Source: Siphonodentalium dalli (Eukaryota > Mollusca > Scaphopoda > Gadilida > Siphonodentaliidae). Taken from it: a stretch of 64,000 bases of DNA. The position numbers were made by a program, and so were the translations under genes. Below, one piece after another: positions 1-8,347 of the stretch. The stretch's first letter is position 1. The number at the start of each line of letters is the position of its first letter. The notes below the pieces were generated by a model. It was not told the DNA's origin. It did no database searches and worked only from the letters and a program-made list of their open reading frames with translations. The DNA is taken from contig CP136066.1 in assembly GCA_032622095.1 (NCBI GenBank), positions 61,720,609 through 61,784,608 on the forward strand, read 5' to 3'.

Positions 1-2
1 AG

Positions 3-1718
3 ACTGACATATCTGGTCATGAACCACCAAGCTTGCCGGAACATATGGAAATTCTAATGGAACAATGTGGGGAGTTAAATGGAGTGCAGAAGAAAATGGT
101 TGTAGAGTTGTTGATAAAATACAGAAAAATATTTTCAAAGAGTAAAGAAGACCTTGGTCGTACCCATTTAGTAGAACATACCATCGAGACAGGAGATGCG
201 AGACCAATCAGGCAACCACCTCGCCGTGTACCATATGCATTGCGAGGCCAGGGGGAGCAAGAAATAGAACGAATGCTGGCAGCTGGGGTGATAGAGGAAG
301 CGAAGTCAAGCTGGGCTAGCCCTGTAGTCCTAGTTCGGAAAGGGAAGCCTGAAGATGGCAAACCAACCAGCATTCGATTTTGTATAGACTTCCGGAAGGT
401 CAATGATGTGACGGTAAAGGATTCATACCCTCTACCCAGAATTGATGAAAGTATAGAGGCATTGCGGGGGTCTAAGTACTACTCTGGGATTGATCTGGTT
501 GCTGGATATTGGCAGATTCCTCTGGCCGAGAAAGACCGACCTAAGACGGCATTTGTTACATCTAACATCACAGCAAATTCGCAGTATCAATTCCGGTCTA
601 TGCCATTCGGCCTCTGCAATGCAGGTGCGACATTTGAGCGAATGATGGAGATGGTGTTGGCTGGGTTGCAGTGGCACACCTGTGTCCTCTATATAGATGA
701 CGTATTGGTATTTTCAAAGAATTTTGAAGAGCATTGTTCAAGGTTGGATGAGGTGTTGGAAAGGATTAGTGATGCAGGTCTTAAAGTGTCGCCCAAGAAA
801 TGCCACCTTTTCCAAGACAAATGCCATTTTCTTGGGCACATAGTGTCGGAGAAAGGAGTAGAGCCGGACCCAGCAAAGGTCCAAGCCATACAGTCATGGG
901 GTCAACTTAGAAATGTGAAGGATGTACGGAGTTTCTTAGGGACGTGTTCCTATTATAGGAAGTTCATAAAGAACTTCGCCAAAATCGCCAAGCCACTTCA
1001 CAAGTTGACGGAGAAGAAAAACCCATTTGTGTGGTCCGACGAATGCCAAGATGCATTCATGAAATTGAAAGAAGCATTAATGAAAGATCCTGTCCTGAAA
1101 TATCCGGATTTTCAGAAGTCCTTTATCCTGGACACGGATGCGAGTCATAATAGTTTGGGGGCCGTGTTGACGCAGAAATTTGATGATGGGGAGCATGCCA
1201 TAGCCTACTTTAGTAGAACGCTATCAAAACCAGAACGCAATTACTGCATCACACGGAAGGAATTGCTGGCAGTAGTTGAATCAGTTAAACACTTCCATAC
1301 ATACCTGTTCAACACCATGTTCCTTGTGAGAAGTGATCACGGAGCACTGACCTGGCTCCATCGATTTAAGAACCAAGAAGGCCAACTTGCTCGATGGATA
1401 AACTTATTGGAAATGTATGACTTTAAGATCGAGCATAGACCAGGAAGGCTTCAAAATAATGCAGATGGGCTATCGAGGAGACCGTGTGAAGAATGTGACC
1501 ACTGCGATAGACAACAGGCTAAGGTAGATTTAGAGAAAGAAGCTCCATGTGATCTGTCAGATGTACCAGCAATGACTGTGGCTGAAGTTAAGACGATGGA
1601 ACCGAGTACAACTGAGACGAATGATGAACCAGTGAGCTTACAATGGATTATCCCGAGAAGTAAAACAGAAATCCAAGAAGCCCAACGAAAGGACAAGGAT
1701 ATCAGCATCATCATCTAA
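3..1718 (+). CDS. pol: gypsy pol, partial: reverse transcriptase and RNase H
   Basis: This is the 3' part of the first pol segment; its frame is open from base 3, so the true start lies upstream of the window. The order is an RT domain (about 250-1000) with the catalytic YIDD box near 690-701 and the FLG motif of the thumb boundary, then RNase H with 'DTDAS' near 1130 and 'RSDHGALTWL' near 1330. The enzyme copies element RNA into DNA and degrades the RNA strand inside the particle. The frame stops at TAA 1716-1718, but the same frame continues into integrase immediately afterwards, so this is an internal stop in one polyprotein. The second copy at 10766-10768 carries the identical stop. Confidence 0.92.
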   Translation, partial: TDISGHEPPSLPEHMEILMEQCGELNGVQKKMVVELLIKYRKIFSKSKEDLGRTHLVEHTIETGDARPIRQPPRRVPYALRGQGEQEIERMLAAGVIEEAKSSWASPVVLVRKGKPEDGKPTSIRFCIDFRKVNDVTVKDSYPLPRIDESIEALRGSKYYSGIDLVAGYWQIPLAEKDRPKTAFVTSNITANSQYQFRSMPFGLCNAGATFERMMEMVLAGLQWHTCVLYIDDVLVFSKNFEEHCSRLDEVLERISDAGLKVSPKKCHLFQDKCHFLGHIVSEKGVEPDPAKVQAIQSWGQLRNVKDVRSFLGTCSYYRKFIKNFAKIAKPLHKLTEKKNPFVWSDECQDAFMKLKEALMKDPVLKYPDFQKSFILDTDASHNSLGAVLTQKFDDGEHAIAYFSRTLSKPERNYCITRKELLAVVESVKHFHTYLFNTMFLVRSDHGALTWLHRFKNQEGQLARWINLLEMYDFKIEHRPGRLQNNADGLSRRPCEECDHCDRQQAKVDLEKEAPCDLSDVPAMTVAEVKTMEPSTTETNDEPVSLQWIIPRSKTEIQEAQRKDKDISIII

Positions 1719-3023
1719 TTTTTAGAGGAATCCCAGGAAAAGCCTCGATGGAAGCACCTATCTGAGTACTCCAGTAAAGTGAAAACGTATTGGGCTCAGT
1801 GGGACAGATTACATATGAAAGAGGAAATCCTTTACAGGAAGTGGATAAACCCAGATACTGATTTGGAGGTTTGGCAGTTGGTGCTACCTGGGTGCTGGCA
1901 AAAGGAAGCCCTCAAGATGCTTCATAGCAGCCCTGGTGGCGGTCATATGGGAGTGAATAGGCTAATAGACCAAGTGAGAGCTCGGTTCTATTGGACCGGG
2001 TACTATACCTCAGCCTACATCTTCGTGCAACAATGTCCAGAATGTCAGAAAGAGAGACCTTCACCTAAGAAGACAGGGCTCATGCAGCAATACTTGGTGG
2101 GAGCTCCACTGGAAAGAGTAGGAATAGATATAACTGGGCCATTGCCAAAGTCACATGATGGGAACCGATATATCTTGGTTGTGGTCGACTACTTCACCCG
2201 TTGGGTGGAAGCTTTCCCTATGCCAAACCAAGAAGCTGAAACAGTTGTAGGTGTCTTGGCAAGAGAGTATATAACACGATGGGGAGTCCCACTTCAGATT
2301 CATACGGACCAAGGTCGACAGTTCGAGAGTAAACTGTTTCAGTCTCTGTGTGAAACTTTTAGTATAGATAAGACCAGGACGACTGCCTTTCATCCACAGA
2401 GTGACGGTTTAGCAGAGAGAATGATGAGATCGATAAAGGAGATGCTGCGTAAACACATCGAAAGGTCACAGAAAAACTGGGATGATTGGCTGCCTATGAT
2501 CATGTGGGCATACCGATCAACCGTTCACGACAGCACAGGTTTCTCACCGAGTCTAATGATGCTTGGTCGCGAAATTAACCTTCCTATTGATTGCATGTAC
2601 TCTTACCTTGAGCGTGAACGAGGAAGCGGAGAGTCTAAGAAAATAGCGAGATATGTTGGGGACCTGTTGGAAAAGTTTCTGAAAGTACATGAGGTAGCGA
2701 GGGCGAGAACGAAAGCCGCAAGTAATAGGCAGAAGAGAAATTACGATGTTAAAGTGCGAAAGACAGGGGAAATGAATGTGGGGGATGCAGTGCTGCTGCG
2801 AGTCACAAGTGTGGGTAAAGGCTTGTCCAGGAAGCTAGTTCCAAAATTTGAGGGCCCTTATATCGTGACAGACAGATTGTCAACTGTTTTAGTTCGTATA
2901 AAGAGAGGTCCAAAGAAATTATCTAAAGTGGTTCACATAGACCGTCTCAAGCCCTACTCTGGCAAAGTCAAGAGATGGTTCGTACCTGCGGGCGTGACCA
3001 CGAGAAGTAAGGATCGAGATTAA
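1719..3023 (+). CDS. pol: gypsy pol integrase segment, copy 1
   Basis: The frame continues from the RT/RNase H segment without a shift after the TAA at 1716-1718. No ATG opens the segment; a GTG at 1779 is only the first alternative start, so I give the whole open stretch. It has a zinc-binding HHCC module (H-x6-H-x29-C-x2-C), a D,D-35-E catalytic core ('GIDITGP', 'HTDQG', 'GLAE') and a C-terminal GPY/F-type module around 'KFEGPYIV'. Integrase would insert element cDNA into chromosomes. Its coding sequence ends 75 bp before the accessory ORF. The protein matches the second copy exactly over the part compared. Whether it is made depends on readthrough, reinitiation or supply in trans. Confidence 0.9.
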   Translation, partial: FLEESQEKPRWKHLSEYSSKVKTYWAQWDRLHMKEEILYRKWINPDTDLEVWQLVLPGCWQKEALKMLHSSPGGGHMGVNRLIDQVRARFYWTGYYTSAYIFVQQCPECQKERPSPKKTGLMQQYLVGAPLERVGIDITGPLPKSHDGNRYILVVVDYFTRWVEAFPMPNQEAETVVGVLAREYITRWGVPLQIHTDQGRQFESKLFQSLCETFSIDKTRTTAFHPQSDGLAERMMRSIKEMLRKHIERSQKNWDDWLPMIMWAYRSTVHDSTGFSPSLMMLGREINLPIDCMYSYLERERGSGESKKIARYVGDLLEKFLKVHEVARARTKAASNRQKRNYDVKVRKTGEMNVGDAVLLRVTSVGKGLSRKLVPKFEGPYIVTDRLSTVLVRIKRGPKKLSKVVHIDRLKPYSGKVKRWFVPAGVTTRSKDRD

Positions 3024-3098
3024 AGATAAAAATATGTAAACCTCCGAGAATGGTAGACTATGTCCATTACTTAGTGTCCTCTATTTCTGTCACTTCAG

Positions 3099-4277
3099 AT
3101 GGCGGATCGAAACTTCAAAGACGACAGATTTTACTGCCATGATTGCTTCAAAGTCTTTGACACCAAGACACGGCGAAATCGACATGAACGGGAGGTACAT
3201 GAGGAGAAGAAATACAATTGTGATTCATGCAAGTATGAGGCTGGACGACGGGAGCATCTAGATCTCCATATAAAAAGGAGACATTCATCAGGAGAGTCAG
3301 TTCCCACAGTGAAATCAAAAGTGGTCAAGGTCATTAGAGGTTGTGATAATGTTCCAAGTGCAAAAGTCACGTGTGATATATTCGATCTGCCGGCGGCTGA
3401 CTGGCTGTCGGTAGAACCAGTTCTAGAGTTACCTCCCGATGACATATTCGAGGAGGCCTCACCCATTGTTCGTTATGGAGATCGTGATATTCTAGCAGAA
3501 ATAGTGGCGGAAGTGATGCCTGAGTTAGTGGTTTGTGGTTCGGAAGTTCAGGCCGATGAGTCAGAGGTGAAGGAGTCCCTAGTAGACACAGAGATGCAGA
3601 CGGACGGGGTAGAGGTGAAGGATTCAGAGATGCAGACAGATGCTATGGTAACGAAGGAATCGTCAATGAACACGGTGGAAGAGTATGTGCCAGGTTATAA
3701 AGTCGATCGGCTGAGATCGCTGGACATCGCTGGCATGCTTAAATTGCCACATCCTATCACCCACTTGCGACAGCTATCTGCTGACCCACGGTTTTTTCTG
3801 ATGGGTGCACCTTCGGAATACATTGAGAGTCACCAAGGTGAAATATTCAGAGCAGGTTTGAGAGAGGCGAGGGAGCACCTGCAATATTATCGACGAAGGT
3901 TCGTCCCAGATGGATACGAAGGTCTCACCCGGATTGAGAGGGTGACGCTGCCTAATGGAAAAATATATGAGCTTATCGATCACTGGAGGCGTGCACCTCA
4001 GCTCAAGGAAGGACAACATCGAGGAATCCAGACGGAGGATAGAACCACGAGGGTTCTTGATAAGGGGACGGAGACAGAGATGGTTACGAAGATGGATCAG
4101 GAGACGCAGACAAAGAACCAGGTTCAGAGTATGGAGGCCAGTACTCATACAGAAGAGAAGAGGATACAGACAGTAGACGCCAGTACGTCCACCGAGGAAT
4201 CTGAAGAGGTCATCAAGGACATGGACGATGGTCCCTTGGACTTATGCTTGCCCAATCGGAGGAGAGCAGAAGAATAG
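3099..4277 (+). CDS. Accessory ORF3, two C2H2 zinc fingers, copy 1
   Basis: This 392-residue ORF begins at ATG after a 75 bp gap from integrase and lies where env would sit. It has no signal peptide or membrane segment. Residues 13-34 and 41-62 are two C2H2 fingers, both C-x2-C-x12-H-x4-H. The middle (about 195-300) is a basic, tyrosine- and arginine-rich segment. Five xQT motifs (MQTD 166 and 178, IQTE 310, TQTK 336, IQTV 356) sit in acidic, probably disordered sequence. PLDLCLP (379-385) is near the C-terminus. Compared with copy 2 it has one substitution, E/D just before the first MQTD. The function is unknown; a nucleic-acid-binding regulator or trafficking adaptor is inference. Confidence 0.85.
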   Translation: MADRNFKDDRFYCHDCFKVFDTKTRRNRHEREVHEEKKYNCDSCKYEAGRREHLDLHIKRRHSSGESVPTVKSKVVKVIRGCDNVPSAKVTCDIFDLPAADWLSVEPVLELPPDDIFEEASPIVRYGDRDILAEIVAEVMPELVVCGSEVQADESEVKESLVDTEMQTDGVEVKDSEMQTDAMVTKESSMNTVEEYVPGYKVDRLRSLDIAGMLKLPHPITHLRQLSADPRFFLMGAPSEYIESHQGEIFRAGLREAREHLQYYRRRFVPDGYEGLTRIERVTLPNGKIYELIDHWRRAPQLKEGQHRGIQTEDRTTRVLDKGTETEMVTKMDQETQTKNQVQSMEASTHTEEKRIQTVDASTSTEESEEVIKDMDDGPLDLCLPNRRRAEE

Positions 4278-4399
4278 TAGAAGATTATATTGTTGATAAC
4301 TCACCTTGCAAATGTTTGTTATATAGTTTCACAAGGTTAAATTTACTATGGTAGTTGTTGGATTAAGGTTAACGGATCCGGTGATCCGATGTTTTCTTT

Positions 4400-4412
4400 A
4401 GGAGGGGGGTGA
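4400..4412 (+). other. Polypurine tract, upstream copy
   Basis: The purine run AGGAGGGGGG (4400-4409), followed by TGA, directly abuts the LTR start TGTAGC at 4413. This is the expected position and composition for the plus-strand primer of an LTR retrotransposon. Confidence 0.85.
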
Positions 4413-4900
4413 TGTAGCATAGCTACAGGCACTCTCTTTGGTTATTATGTATTACGTATTATTGTATTTCTCATGTTTTAACATTGATTCGTTCCATACT
4501 TTTCTTTATATCATTCATCGGTACATTCGCGGCTTTCCGTACATTTGTAAAAGTTCGTCCACTTCATTCGCGTCAAAACATACATTAGTCCGTAAATATC
4601 ATAAATTAAATCACTTCTATGTTTGTATCATCTCATAACCCATCCGTGCTATGTATAAATAACTCATTTCATGTAATTAATAGCACGATATCGCGATATT
4701 TATTCATTGTTTTCATCACTTCATTCACCTCATTTGTTTACATGTCAGCGAGCACTGTTGCGCGATTGGCGGATTCCTTCGTAGCCCCGCCCATCGCTGT
4801 CAACAGCGCTCGTCAAAATACCTTGTAGTTAGCAGTTGTAGGTAAGGTATGATTTGTGTGTAGTACTGCACGTTCACTTGTGGGTATTTTGTAGGTAGTT

Positions 4901-4933
4901 GTGGGTAGTAGTATTTAAGCCACTACTACCCAC
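4901..4933 (+). promoter_or_regulatory. LTR core promoter: TATA-like box in hairpin loop
   Basis: The 12 bp arms GTGGGTAGTAGT (4901-4912) and ACTACTACCCAC (4922-4933) are perfectly complementary. The 9 bp loop between them is ATTTAAGCC, so the TATA-like TATTTAAG spans the left-arm/loop junction. It lies mid-LTR with AATAAA signals about 340-500 bp downstream, as expected for a U3/R boundary. The promoter role is inferred from position. Confidence 0.55.
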
Positions 4934-5272
4934 ATTTGGGGATCAGTCAACCGGAAGTAATATTTGAACTAGATTTGAACAGACGTTGGTGATACGGGAT
5001 TACAATCTAAGGTTACTAGAAACTAAGAAAGGTGATTAATTACGGTGATTAATTGGATAAACAAACAAAGTGAACGCTCAGTCTATCCAGAGGCATACCA
5101 TACCTCCAGCAGATGCAATAACTACACTAACTAATTGCTGATTATTACAAGAAAGTCAAGTTGGACATTAAAAGATCACCCAATCAATTATCAACCTCAC
5201 CCATGTGTCAGATATCTCTGTACATACCAAGGGTCTATGAATCTGATACTACATGTCATGTTATTACTATCC

Positions 5273-5278
5273 AATAAA
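5273..5278 (+). terminator. LTR polyadenylation signal (AATAAA)
   Basis: Canonical AATAAA lies downstream of the TATA-like box in the shared LTR. A second AATAAA is at 5418-5423, 67 bp before the LTR end. Either could end transcripts of the upstream copy. Confidence 0.45.
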
Positions 5279-5494
5279 TTGGATCTTTTACATATCTAGT
5301 CACGTTGATTGATCACGCCCTAACAGGAATTCAAGACAAGTCCAGATCGAGTACCGGTACCCAAGAATGATCATTCAGATCAAGGAGCTCTGTTAATTTG
5401 TAACGGGTTGGGAACGTAATAAATCCGCTCGACCAATATCGCTTACCAGTCTTAAATATCATTTAAGACCCCCTACCCTTCCACGTTACAAAAG

Positions 5495-5513
5495 TGGTGG
5501 CAGCGGTGGGATT
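5495..5513 (+). other. Primer binding site, tRNA-Leu type
   Basis: TGGTGGCAGCGGTGGGATT starts four bases after the LTR end. Its reverse complement ends in GCTGCCACCA. From memory of animal tRNA sequences this matches the 3' end of tRNA-Leu(AAG/UAG) plus CCA. It would prime minus-strand DNA synthesis. Confidence 0.8.
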
Positions 5514-5600
5514 TTAGTTTGTAAACCAGACAAAATCAAGTCAAAGATTATCGGAGAGCACAGATTTATTCCTGGGTACCCCTCCACACATTTTGGGAAA

Positions 5601-7136
5601 ATGACTAAACCCCGAAATAAGAAACGCAGAGATGTGTCAGTGAATTCAGATGCGGGAACAGAGCAAATTGAAAGAAAGGCGAAAGAGAGAGCGATAGAGA
5701 CAGAAACAGTGAGTAAGTCAGAGCTCGAGAAAGTATTACAGACATTGGAGAAAGAACGACAGAGGGCGTTAGAGTTAGAGAATAGGTTACTTGAGATGGA
5801 GAGATGTCAGATGAGAGAACGAACTGACACCAATAATCACAATGGTCTGAATGCAGCTGTGGTAGAAGAGAACACGGTTGAGATTGGTTCACGAGAAAGA
5901 GAGGTTGATGCAAGTAGCGATGAGCATGACGAGAACACTACTTTCGCAAGACAGAATGAGGTAGAAATTCAGATGGAAGTTCACAGAGGTTTGCATAGCA
6001 GAAATCGAGAGAGAGAAAGTAGGGAACATGGTGATAGAGAAAGACGAGAGCTAGCGGCTGATAGATTTGATAGTAGAGAGATGAGAGGCCGGAGATTTGA
6101 GAATGAGAGAGAGGTGAATGTAATCCACAATCACAATGTATGCAAGGGCGATGCTGTACAAGGGCAGAGCTTTGTTAACATGCACGATGGCTCCGATAGA
6201 ATGAGAAACGAAAGTTGTCAAGGAAGGCAAGGTGTCGATAATTTTGAAAGTCAGGAACGCAGAATGAGAGACCACAGGGGACAACAAGATGTATCTGGTG
6301 GTGATGCTAGAATGACTGATTTCATTGTAATGAACACCGGGCAAGATCTTAATCGAGTCCAACCAAACCGGAATCAGGTTCAAAATCAGAGGCATGATCA
6401 GTCATTTGATGGTGGTCACATAAATGACCAAAACATCAGATTCCAAGAAGAGAACGGAGTTACGGACATAACACATAGAGATAACAGATCGCATTCCCCA
6501 AAATTCAATGCCACTAATGATTACTCATGCACAGAAAACACCAATGGATATTGTCATTCAAATGTCAATACAAAATATTGCCATTGGGGAGAAACAAAAA
6601 ATTCGACGTCGGTAACCTACACTCACCTCGGGGGTGTTGTGTCAAGTCCAGGGTATAGAAGACACGTCCCGGCTGCAGTGGAACTCGAAGATCCTCTTCA
6701 CAAAAAGACAAGTCATGACAGACGCTCGCTGGCGAATAATTCGCAATATTATGATCCCGAATTCCGGGAGGATGTTCAAAATGACCGCCATGAACTTTCA
6801 CATATAAACAGGAAGTGCGGAAATTGGACGGCTGATAGCAGCGAATTGAGGAATGCTAGTAGCGGGGGACTGGCTAATAGCGCCGACAAATTTCAGAGGA
6901 GAGAAAATACTATGTTACAGAGAGATATTGCAGAGAATGATTATAGGAGGTGTTCCACGATGGCACCAGAGGACAATAGAATGCATTGTAGCACACATGG
7001 CGGGCCGAATAGAGTGGAAAATAGTAGAGAGAAAAGCAATCATTTTGATTGCTTTAAAGACAATTCAGGAAGCGAATACAGAAGGTATCCTGTCCACAAT
7101 GATGATTATAGTATATATACGGGTCGACACGTTTAA
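5601..7136 (+). CDS. gag: gag N-terminal part, ends at in-frame TAA
   Basis: The ATG at 5601 follows a 110 bp leader after the LTR. The 511 residues are highly charged and rich in R, E, N, D, H and S. A coiled coil is likely around residues 38-75 (leucine/glutamate heptads such as 'LEKVLQTLEKE'). There is no recognisable fold in the remainder, which is unusually long for a region ahead of the capsid. The frame ends at TAA 7134-7136. The next codons in the same frame stay open into the capsid-bearing ORF, so this is one gag of about 880 codons with a single internal stop. Whether the stop is a lesion or recoded is undecided, because the upstream copy's gag is outside the window. Confidence 0.8.
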   Translation: MTKPRNKKRRDVSVNSDAGTEQIERKAKERAIETETVSKSELEKVLQTLEKERQRALELENRLLEMERCQMRERTDTNNHNGLNAAVVEENTVEIGSREREVDASSDEHDENTTFARQNEVEIQMEVHRGLHSRNRERESREHGDRERRELAADRFDSREMRGRRFENEREVNVIHNHNVCKGDAVQGQSFVNMHDGSDRMRNESCQGRQGVDNFESQERRMRDHRGQQDVSGGDARMTDFIVMNTGQDLNRVQPNRNQVQNQRHDQSFDGGHINDQNIRFQEENGVTDITHRDNRSHSPKFNATNDYSCTENTNGYCHSNVNTKYCHWGETKNSTSVTYTHLGGVVSSPGYRRHVPAAVELEDPLHKKTSHDRRSLANNSQYYDPEFREDVQNDRHELSHINRKCGNWTADSSELRNASSGGLANSADKFQRRENTMLQRDIAENDYRRCSTMAPEDNRMHCSTHGGPNRVENSREKSNHFDCFKDNSGSEYRRYPVHNDDYSIYTGRHV

Positions 7137-7157
7137 AGAGATAGTTATTCTCCAGAC

Positions 7158-8240
7158 ATGACACCCCATAGACAGCAGTCAGATAATTTGATGCAGTCAA
7201 ATTATGGCTGTGGAGCAAGGCCACATTATGGAGGACCCATAGCACAGGTCAGGGAAGGATATCCTATGTGTGAACAGGACTGTACAGCGAGGTCCCAAAG
7301 AGATGTGCCATATGGGGATTTGGCCGAAATGCAGGCAAATTATCATGCTATACCTTCGGATAGGATGAATCAGAGTAATGATAGAAACACTGTCTATCCA
7401 CGTAATACTTATGCACAGAAATTGAATAGAGAGAGCCATATGCATAGACCCGACGTATATGATGGGAGAAGCAGCTGGACAGACTATATGGCCCATTTCA
7501 ACCTGGTGGCAAAGGGAAATAATTGGACACAGAATGAGAAACTAATACAGCTGGGAATTCATCTGAAGGGCTCAGCAAGAGGGGTGTTGGCCGACTTGAG
7601 TCCATACCAGTTAGGTGATTATGAAGAACTTTTAGCTGTGCTTACTACGCGCTTTGAGCCTAAAAATCAATGCGAAATGTATCGTGCTCAGCTGGGAGCC
7701 AGGCGTAGAAGAGAACGAGAGGGTCTACCAGAGCTAGCACAGGAAATTAAACGCCTCGTGAGGATGGCATACCCAACTGCCAGTATGGAAATACGTGATT
7801 GTCTGGCATATATGGCTTTTCGAGATGCGCTCCAAGACTCCGAAATGGAGTGGGCAATTTGTCAAGGTGCGGGAGTAGAAAGCATTGACCTAGCATTGTC
7901 GCTAGCACTCAAGTATGAGGCTTTTCAAATGAGTATGAACAAGAGACACTCAGCCAGCCGACACAGAGTAAGACAAATTAATGAATACGATATAGAATCA
8001 AACAGTGAAGGTTCAAGTAGTCCACGAGAGACTGAACATTTGAGAAATATCGTGACTGAAGCGGTAGAGGGCGCTATGAGAAGAGATAGATACCCAAGAA
8101 AACACTGCAATTATTGCAAGCGCACTAACCATACGGAAGATAAGTGTTTCAAGAAACAGCGAGACTTAAAAATGAAGAGGGAAAATAACATGAGAAGACA
8201 GGATTCCAATGAAACTGAGAATAAGACTTCGGAAAACTAA
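7158..8240 (+). CDS. gag: gag capsid and nucleocapsid part
   Basis: This 360-residue segment is in the same frame as the preceding ORF, from which it is separated by one stop and seven codons. Residues about 95-260 form a retrotransposon gag capsid-like domain ('DGRSSWTDYMAHF', 'FEPKNQCEMYRAQL', the helical set typical of Ty3/gypsy CA). Residues 317-330 are a CCHC zinc knuckle (C317, C320, H325, C330) within a basic tail, for RNA packaging. It ends at TAA 8238-8240. The pol frame is already open from 8225, one base behind. The ATG at 7158 may be used if translation reinitiates. Confidence 0.85.
   Translation: MTPHRQQSDNLMQSNYGCGARPHYGGPIAQVREGYPMCEQDCTARSQRDVPYGDLAEMQANYHAIPSDRMNQSNDRNTVYPRNTYAQKLNRESHMHRPDVYDGRSSWTDYMAHFNLVAKGNNWTQNEKLIQLGIHLKGSARGVLADLSPYQLGDYEELLAVLTTRFEPKNQCEMYRAQLGARRRREREGLPELAQEIKRLVRMAYPTASMEIRDCLAYMAFRDALQDSEMEWAICQGAGVESIDLALSLALKYEAFQMSMNKRHSASRHRVRQINEYDIESNSEGSSSPRETEHLRNIVTEAVEGAMRRDRYPRKHCNYCKRTNHTEDKCFKKQRDLKMKRENNMRRQDSNETENKTSEN
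8225..8240 (+). other. gag-pol overlap, candidate -1 frameshift site
   Basis: Pol is in the -1 frame relative to gag and is open only from 8225, just after a TAA at 8222-8224. Gag stops at 8240. Any -1 shift must therefore occur in this 16-base window. It contains GGAAAAC (8231-8237), read by gag as ..G GAA AAC directly before TAA. The A-site codon AAC can re-pair as AAA; P-site re-pairing of GAA to GGA needs a wobble. I checked no downstream pseudoknot. Confidence 0.4.
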
Positions 8241-8347
8241 TTTGTGCTGTTTCCGCGGGTCAGGAAACAGCAACCAATGATACTTTTGATGATATTTTAA
8301 CAAGACCCCAACAGATATTTGAAATAAGAGAACCACAACATGATGGG

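Larger units (their letters stand above)
1..4412 (+). mobile_element. Upstream Ty3/gypsy copy, 5'-truncated by window edge
   Basis: This is the 3' part of the internal region of a Ty3/gypsy retrotransposon. It matches positions 9051-13462 at a constant offset of 9050 bp. It carries the end of pol (RT, RNase H, integrase) and the accessory zinc-finger ORF, and it runs into an LTR that also serves as the 5' LTR of the next copy. Differences from the second copy that I found in this part: 120 T/C, 1318 T/A, 1454 A/T, 1483 C/T and 3593 G/T. The 5' half lies outside the window, so its own 5' LTR and target-site duplication cannot be judged. Confidence 0.93.
4413..5490 (+). repeat. LTR shared by the two tandem copies (3' LTR of one, 5' LTR of next)
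   Basis: This 1078 bp LTR begins TGTAGCATAGC and ends CCACGTTACA, giving TGTA/TACA termini. It lies between a polypurine tract and a primer binding site. It matches the LTR at 13463-14540; the two differences I found are 4859 T against 13909 G and 5069 A against 14119 T. It contains a TATA-like box inside a perfect hairpin (4901-4933) and two AATAAA signals (5273 and 5418). Small ORFs inside it (4438-4638, 4619-4828) show no coding character. Confidence 0.95.

Noticed and set aside
3131-4148. Minus-strand ORFs under the zinc-finger ORF (111 and 124 codons)
   Set aside because: Shadows of the plus-strand coding sequence; no independent features.
3099-4277. ORF3 as an envelope gene
   Set aside because: No signal peptide, transmembrane helix or cleavage-site layout; it has C2H2 fingers instead.
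4438-4828. Short plus-strand ORFs inside the LTR, repeated at 13488-13878
   Set aside because: They lie in U3, are AT-rich with no domain, and are duplicated only because the LTR is.
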